A stretch of DNA of 27,651 nt from Prevotella sp. CAG:732 (GTDB lineage: Bacteria > Bacteroidota > Bacteroidia > Bacteroidales > Bacteroidaceae). The position numbers and the translations under genes were made by a program. The DNA is taken from contig FR893194.1 of NCBI GenBank assembly GCA_000436035.1, positions 1 to 27,651 on the forward strand, written 5' to 3'. Position 1 is the first letter of the stretch, and each line of letters starts with the position of its first letter. Below the pieces are notes generated by a model. It saw only the letters and a program-made list of their open reading frames with translations. It was not told where the DNA came from and made no database searches. Of the stretch, positions 24,810-27,651 are shown in pieces.

Positions 24810-26021
24810 ATGAAAAGATTGATATTGATGATAGGAGTTTGCCTCTCTTTCTTTTGTGTCACGGTTTCGGCACAGAAGAAAGAGATAGCTACTGCTATGG
24901 ATCAAGTGAAGAAAGGACAGAACCTTTCACAAGCCCAAGCCAGTATGGAGAAGCTTCTGAAAGACTCTGCCAATCAGGACAACAAGAAGATTTGGGCTAT
25001 ACTCTATGAGGCGGTGAGAAAGCAATATGAGCAGGGAAATGAGAAACTCTATCTCAAACAGTCATATGATACGGCAAACCTCTTCAACTTGGCTCGTCAA
25101 CTCTTTGTCGTGGCACAGGGCATGGACTCCGTAGAGATGATTCCCGACAGAAAGGGTAAGGTGAAACTGGAGTATCGAAAGGCTCATGCCGAGTATCTGG
25201 ACGTGATACGACCTAACCTCTATAGTGGTGGACTTTGGTTTGTCAGAAAGCAGAAGTATGACCAGGCTTACATGCTCCTCGACCAATATCTGCATTGCGC
25301 AAGCATTCCTCTTTTCAAGAAGTATTCTTATCGCCAAAACGACAAGTTGATGCCAACTGTGGCTTATTGGGCTGTATATTGTGGATATAAATTGAAGAAT
25401 CCGAAGGCTACTCTTCACCATTCTTACGAGGCTCTGAAAGACACCGTGCATTACAACTACATGTTGCAGTACTTGGCAGAGACGTATAAGTTGGAGAATG
25501 ACACGGCGCGCTATCTCAACAGTTTGAAGGAAGGGTTTGAGCATGCACCTGACTTTCCTTTCTACTTTCCTCGCCTGATAGAATATTATGTGTCTGAAAA
25601 CCAGTTGGATTCCGCAATGGTCGTGGCAAACAAGGGTTTGGCGATGAAGCCGGATGATCCCACTTATCTTTTGGCGAAGAGTTCGCTCTTGCTCAACCAA
25701 GGCAAGAACTTGGAGTGCGTCGCCGTGAGTGAGAAGTTGATTCAGCGTCAAGACACTATCCCTGATACCTACTTGAATATGGGACTAGCATACTTTAACA
25801 TCGCCATTGAAATGGACAAGAATACGCTCTTGTCTCGTAAGAAACAACAAGAAATCAAGGAATATTATCGTAAGGCTCAGCCATACTTGGAAACTTATCG
25901 CACCTTGGAACCCAAGGAAACTTCCAAATGGGCATTGCCGCTTTACACCATCTACCTGAACCTAAACATGGGTAAGGAGTTTGATGAGATAGATAAACTG
26001 ATGAAGACCATCAAGAAGTAG
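24810..26021 (+). CDS. Secreted TPR-like repeat protein
   Basis: A 403-residue exported protein. The ATG at 24810 is chosen over an upstream in-frame TTG because it opens the signal peptide (MKRLILMIGVCLSFFCVTVSA, cleaved before Q22). The mature part is helical and repeat-like, with TPR-type segments such as NYMLQYLAETYKLENDTARYLNSLKEGFEH, FPRLIEYYVSENQLDSAMVVANKGLAM and YLNMGLAYFNIAIEMDKNTLL. It probably acts as a periplasmic protein-binding scaffold. It lies 86 bp after the membrane protein and has no recognised catalytic motif. Confidence 0.75.
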   Translation: MKRLILMIGVCLSFFCVTVSAQKKEIATAMDQVKKGQNLSQAQASMEKLLKDSANQDNKKIWAILYEAVRKQYEQGNEKLYLKQSYDTANLFNLARQLFVVAQGMDSVEMIPDRKGKVKLEYRKAHAEYLDVIRPNLYSGGLWFVRKQKYDQAYMLLDQYLHCASIPLFKKYSYRQNDKLMPTVAYWAVYCGYKLKNPKATLHHSYEALKDTVHYNYMLQYLAETYKLENDTARYLNSLKEGFEHAPDFPFYFPRLIEYYVSENQLDSAMVVANKGLAMKPDDPTYLLAKSSLLLNQGKNLECVAVSEKLIQRQDTIPDTYLNMGLAYFNIAIEMDKNTLLSRKKQQEIKEYYRKAQPYLETYRTLEPKETSKWALPLYTIYLNLNMGKEFDEIDKLMKTIKK

Positions 26022-26089
26022 AAATCTTTTGATGGGACGATTCATTCCAAAAGAAAAATCAACACATTATTATAAATAAAGAAAACCAA

Positions 26090-27403
26090 ATGATAGACAA
26101 AATATTAGATAAGTTGGGCATCCAACTAAATCCGATGCAGGAAGAGACCATGCACGCTGTATTGCACGGCAATAAGGATGTGGTGGTATTGTCGCCTACA
26201 GGAAGTGGAAAGACATTGGCGTACTTGATGCCATTGGTGCAGTTGATAGATCCAAAGGTGGACGAGCCCCAGTTGGTGGTTGTGACACCAGGTCGTGAGT
26301 TGGCTTTGCAATCCACGGAAGTGCTCAAGTCGATGGGCACTGGATTGAGAACCATGGCTTGTTATGGAGGTCGTGCCGCTATGGATGAGCATCGTGTGAT
26401 GAACAAGGTGCTGCCTCAGGTGATATTCGGAACTCCAGGTCGATTGAATGACCATCTGGACAAGGGAAATTTCTCTGCCGAGCATGTCAAGTACTTGGTG
26501 ATAGATGAGTTTGATAAATGTCTGGAGATGGGTTTCCAGGACGAGATGGGTCGTCTGATAGCTTCATTGCCTTATCTGGAGCGTCATTTCTTGCTCTCAG
26601 CTACGGAGGCGGAGGAGATTCCGAGATTCGTCCACATGGGTAGGGTGGAAACCATCGACTACCGAATGGATGAGGAGCAGGTGCCTGAACGTATCCGCAT
26701 CTATCAAGTGAAGAGTCCTCAAAAGGATAAGTTGGAGACGCTGGCTCAGTTGCTCCTAAGCTTGGGTGATGAGAGTAGCATTGTCTTCCTCAATTATCGT
26801 GATAGCGTGGAGCGTACCAATGAGTTCTTGCGAAGCCGGGGCTTTGCGACTTCAGCCTTCCATGGAGGATTGGAACAGCATGAGCGTGAGGATGCCCTCT
26901 ATAAGTTTAGTAATGGCAGTGCCAACATCTTTGTGAGCACCGACTTGGGGGCACGTGGTCTTGATATCCCAGACATCGACAATATCATCCATTATCATCT
27001 CCCAGAGTGTGAGGACAGCTATATCCACCGTGTGGGAAGAACGGCACGATGGGAAGCAACGGGAAAGGCTTTCTTCCTCTTGGGACCATCGGAAGACATC
27101 CCTTCGTATGTGGATGCTGAGGTGGAAGACTATGAAATTCCTTCAGATTTGCCTGCTCCAGCCAAGCCTCGTATGGCGACAATATATATAGGTAAGGGAA
27201 AGAAGGACAAAATCAGCAAGGGGGATATCGTGGGCTATCTCTGCAAGATAGGTCAGTTGCAGTCTTCCGAGATAGGCAAGATTGATGTCAAAGACCGCTA
27301 TGCCTATGTGGCAGTGTCACGTACCAAGCTCAAGCAAGTGTTGAAGTTGACGGCAGGTCAGAAAATCAAGGGCATCAAGACGGTCATTGAGGAGGTAAGA
27401 TAA
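26090..27403 (+). CDS. DEAD-box RNA helicase, DbpA-like, with DEFD motif
   Basis: A 437-residue ATP-dependent RNA helicase. Motifs in order: Q motif PMQ (15-17), Walker A SPTGSGKT (35-42), TPGRE (66-70), TPGRL (115-119), motif II DEFD (139-142) in place of DEAD, SAT (170-172), STDLGARGLDIPD, and HRVGRTAR. The C-terminal part from about residue 365 (MATIYIGKGKKDKISKGDIVGYLC) resembles the DbpA RNA-binding domain that targets 23S rRNA, so a role in large-subunit assembly is likely. Flanking gaps show no clear promoter of its own. Confidence 0.88.
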   Translation: MIDKILDKLGIQLNPMQEETMHAVLHGNKDVVVLSPTGSGKTLAYLMPLVQLIDPKVDEPQLVVVTPGRELALQSTEVLKSMGTGLRTMACYGGRAAMDEHRVMNKVLPQVIFGTPGRLNDHLDKGNFSAEHVKYLVIDEFDKCLEMGFQDEMGRLIASLPYLERHFLLSATEAEEIPRFVHMGRVETIDYRMDEEQVPERIRIYQVKSPQKDKLETLAQLLLSLGDESSIVFLNYRDSVERTNEFLRSRGFATSAFHGGLEQHEREDALYKFSNGSANIFVSTDLGARGLDIPDIDNIIHYHLPECEDSYIHRVGRTARWEATGKAFFLLGPSEDIPSYVDAEVEDYEIPSDLPAPAKPRMATIYIGKGKKDKISKGDIVGYLCKIGQLQSSEIGKIDVKDRYAYVAVSRTKLKQVLKLTAGQKIKGIKTVIEEVR

Positions 27404-27404
27404 A

Positions 27405-27420
27405 ATGTATAAAAATACAT
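27405..27420 (+). terminator. Weak hairpin after the helicase
   Basis: ATGTAT and ATACAT pair around four A just after the stop codon. The stem is AT-only and lacks a T run, so it is a doubtful terminator. Confidence 0.25.
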
Positions 27421-27487
27421 CTAATAAGCACAAAAGACTGACAAAACGTTAGATTTTTGCCCATTTTGCTAAAAATGTGCAGAAAAA

Positions 27488-27519
27488 TTTGGTGGTTTCA
27501 AATAAATATTGTAATTTCG
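27488..27519 (+). promoter_or_regulatory. Strong promoter at the right edge
   Basis: TTTG (27488-27491), 20 bp, then TAATTTCG (27512-27519) gives the same layout as the infC promoter, and the 14-mer AAAATTTGGTGGTT around the -33 box (27484-27497) is identical. It drives the gene starting at 27633. The leader of about 110 nt contains a small hairpin centred on CTGCTAGCAG (27584-27593). Confidence 0.7.
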
Positions 27520-27632
27520 CCGTCGTAACACAATCTAATCGGTTACGCTATCTCCTCTTTGGGATGATTGCGTTCTTATTCTTCTGCTAGCAGGAGCATA
27601 ATACCGTTAAAAACTTAAATAATTATACAAAG

Positions 27633-27651
27633 ATGAAGAAGTACAATTTTA
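27633..27651 (+). CDS. Start of a gene cut by the right edge
   Basis: ATG followed by codons for KKYNF continues off the window. It is supported by the strong promoter and leader upstream. The product cannot be named from six residues. Confidence 0.5.

Overview
The window looks like chromosomal DNA of a gut or oral Bacteroidales bacterium, most likely Prevotella/Segatella. Supporting signs are Bacteroidota promoters (TTTG, 19-21 bp, TAnnTTTG), an anaerobic ThiH-type thiamine operon, a branching enzyme of eukaryote-like sequence, and a TonB-dependent receptor with a carboxypeptidase-D-like N-terminal domain. No mobile element, CRISPR array, tRNA or rRNA was seen. Most of the window is ordinary housekeeping DNA. 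The species assignment is inference.

Positions 1-900: a leftward promoter whose gene lies off the left edge, then a rightward nitroreductase that ends at a bidirectional terminator. Positions 918-8110 (minus strand): a complete thiamine operon read leftward from a TPP riboswitch. Its order is thiS, thiE, thiG, thiC, thiF-like, thiH and a TenI/ThiE-ThiD fusion. ThiC makes the pyrimidine. ThiF, ThiS, ThiH and ThiG make the thiazole. ThiD phosphorylates HMP-P, and ThiE joins the two halves. The riboswitch is followed by an intrinsic terminator and, separately, by a perfect 10-bp inverted repeat that ends one base before the thiS start codon.

Positions 8237-13840 (plus): a tight trio of a secreted purple-acid-phosphatase-like phosphoesterase, a TonB-dependent receptor and a beta-helix lipoprotein. 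It probably forms an outer-membrane nutrient-acquisition unit. A 52-codon orphan coding fragment and a terminator follow. Positions 13890-15970 (minus): a small unknown protein, a small secreted protein and type I L-asparaginase.

Positions 16035-19750 (plus): thrS with its own promoter and terminator, then infC-rpmI-rplT from a strong promoter. A bulged hairpin upstream of rpmI is a candidate L20 feedback site. Positions 19842-26021 (plus): a secreted protein with 14 exact 23-residue MORN repeats, a YhcH-family protein, glycogen branching enzyme, a membrane protein (probably DUF6057) and a secreted TPR-like protein. Positions 26090-27403: a DbpA-like DEAD-box helicase with a DEFD motif. The right edge holds a strong promoter, a leader of about 110 nt and the first six codons of another gene.

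The observations most worth a second look are the double control structure ahead of thiS, the degenerate TenI/ThiE half and inserted loop of the ThiD fusion, the phosphoesterase/receptor/lipoprotein trio, and the infC-rpmI hairpin. All coordinates and motifs were read by eye. No database search or folding program was run.
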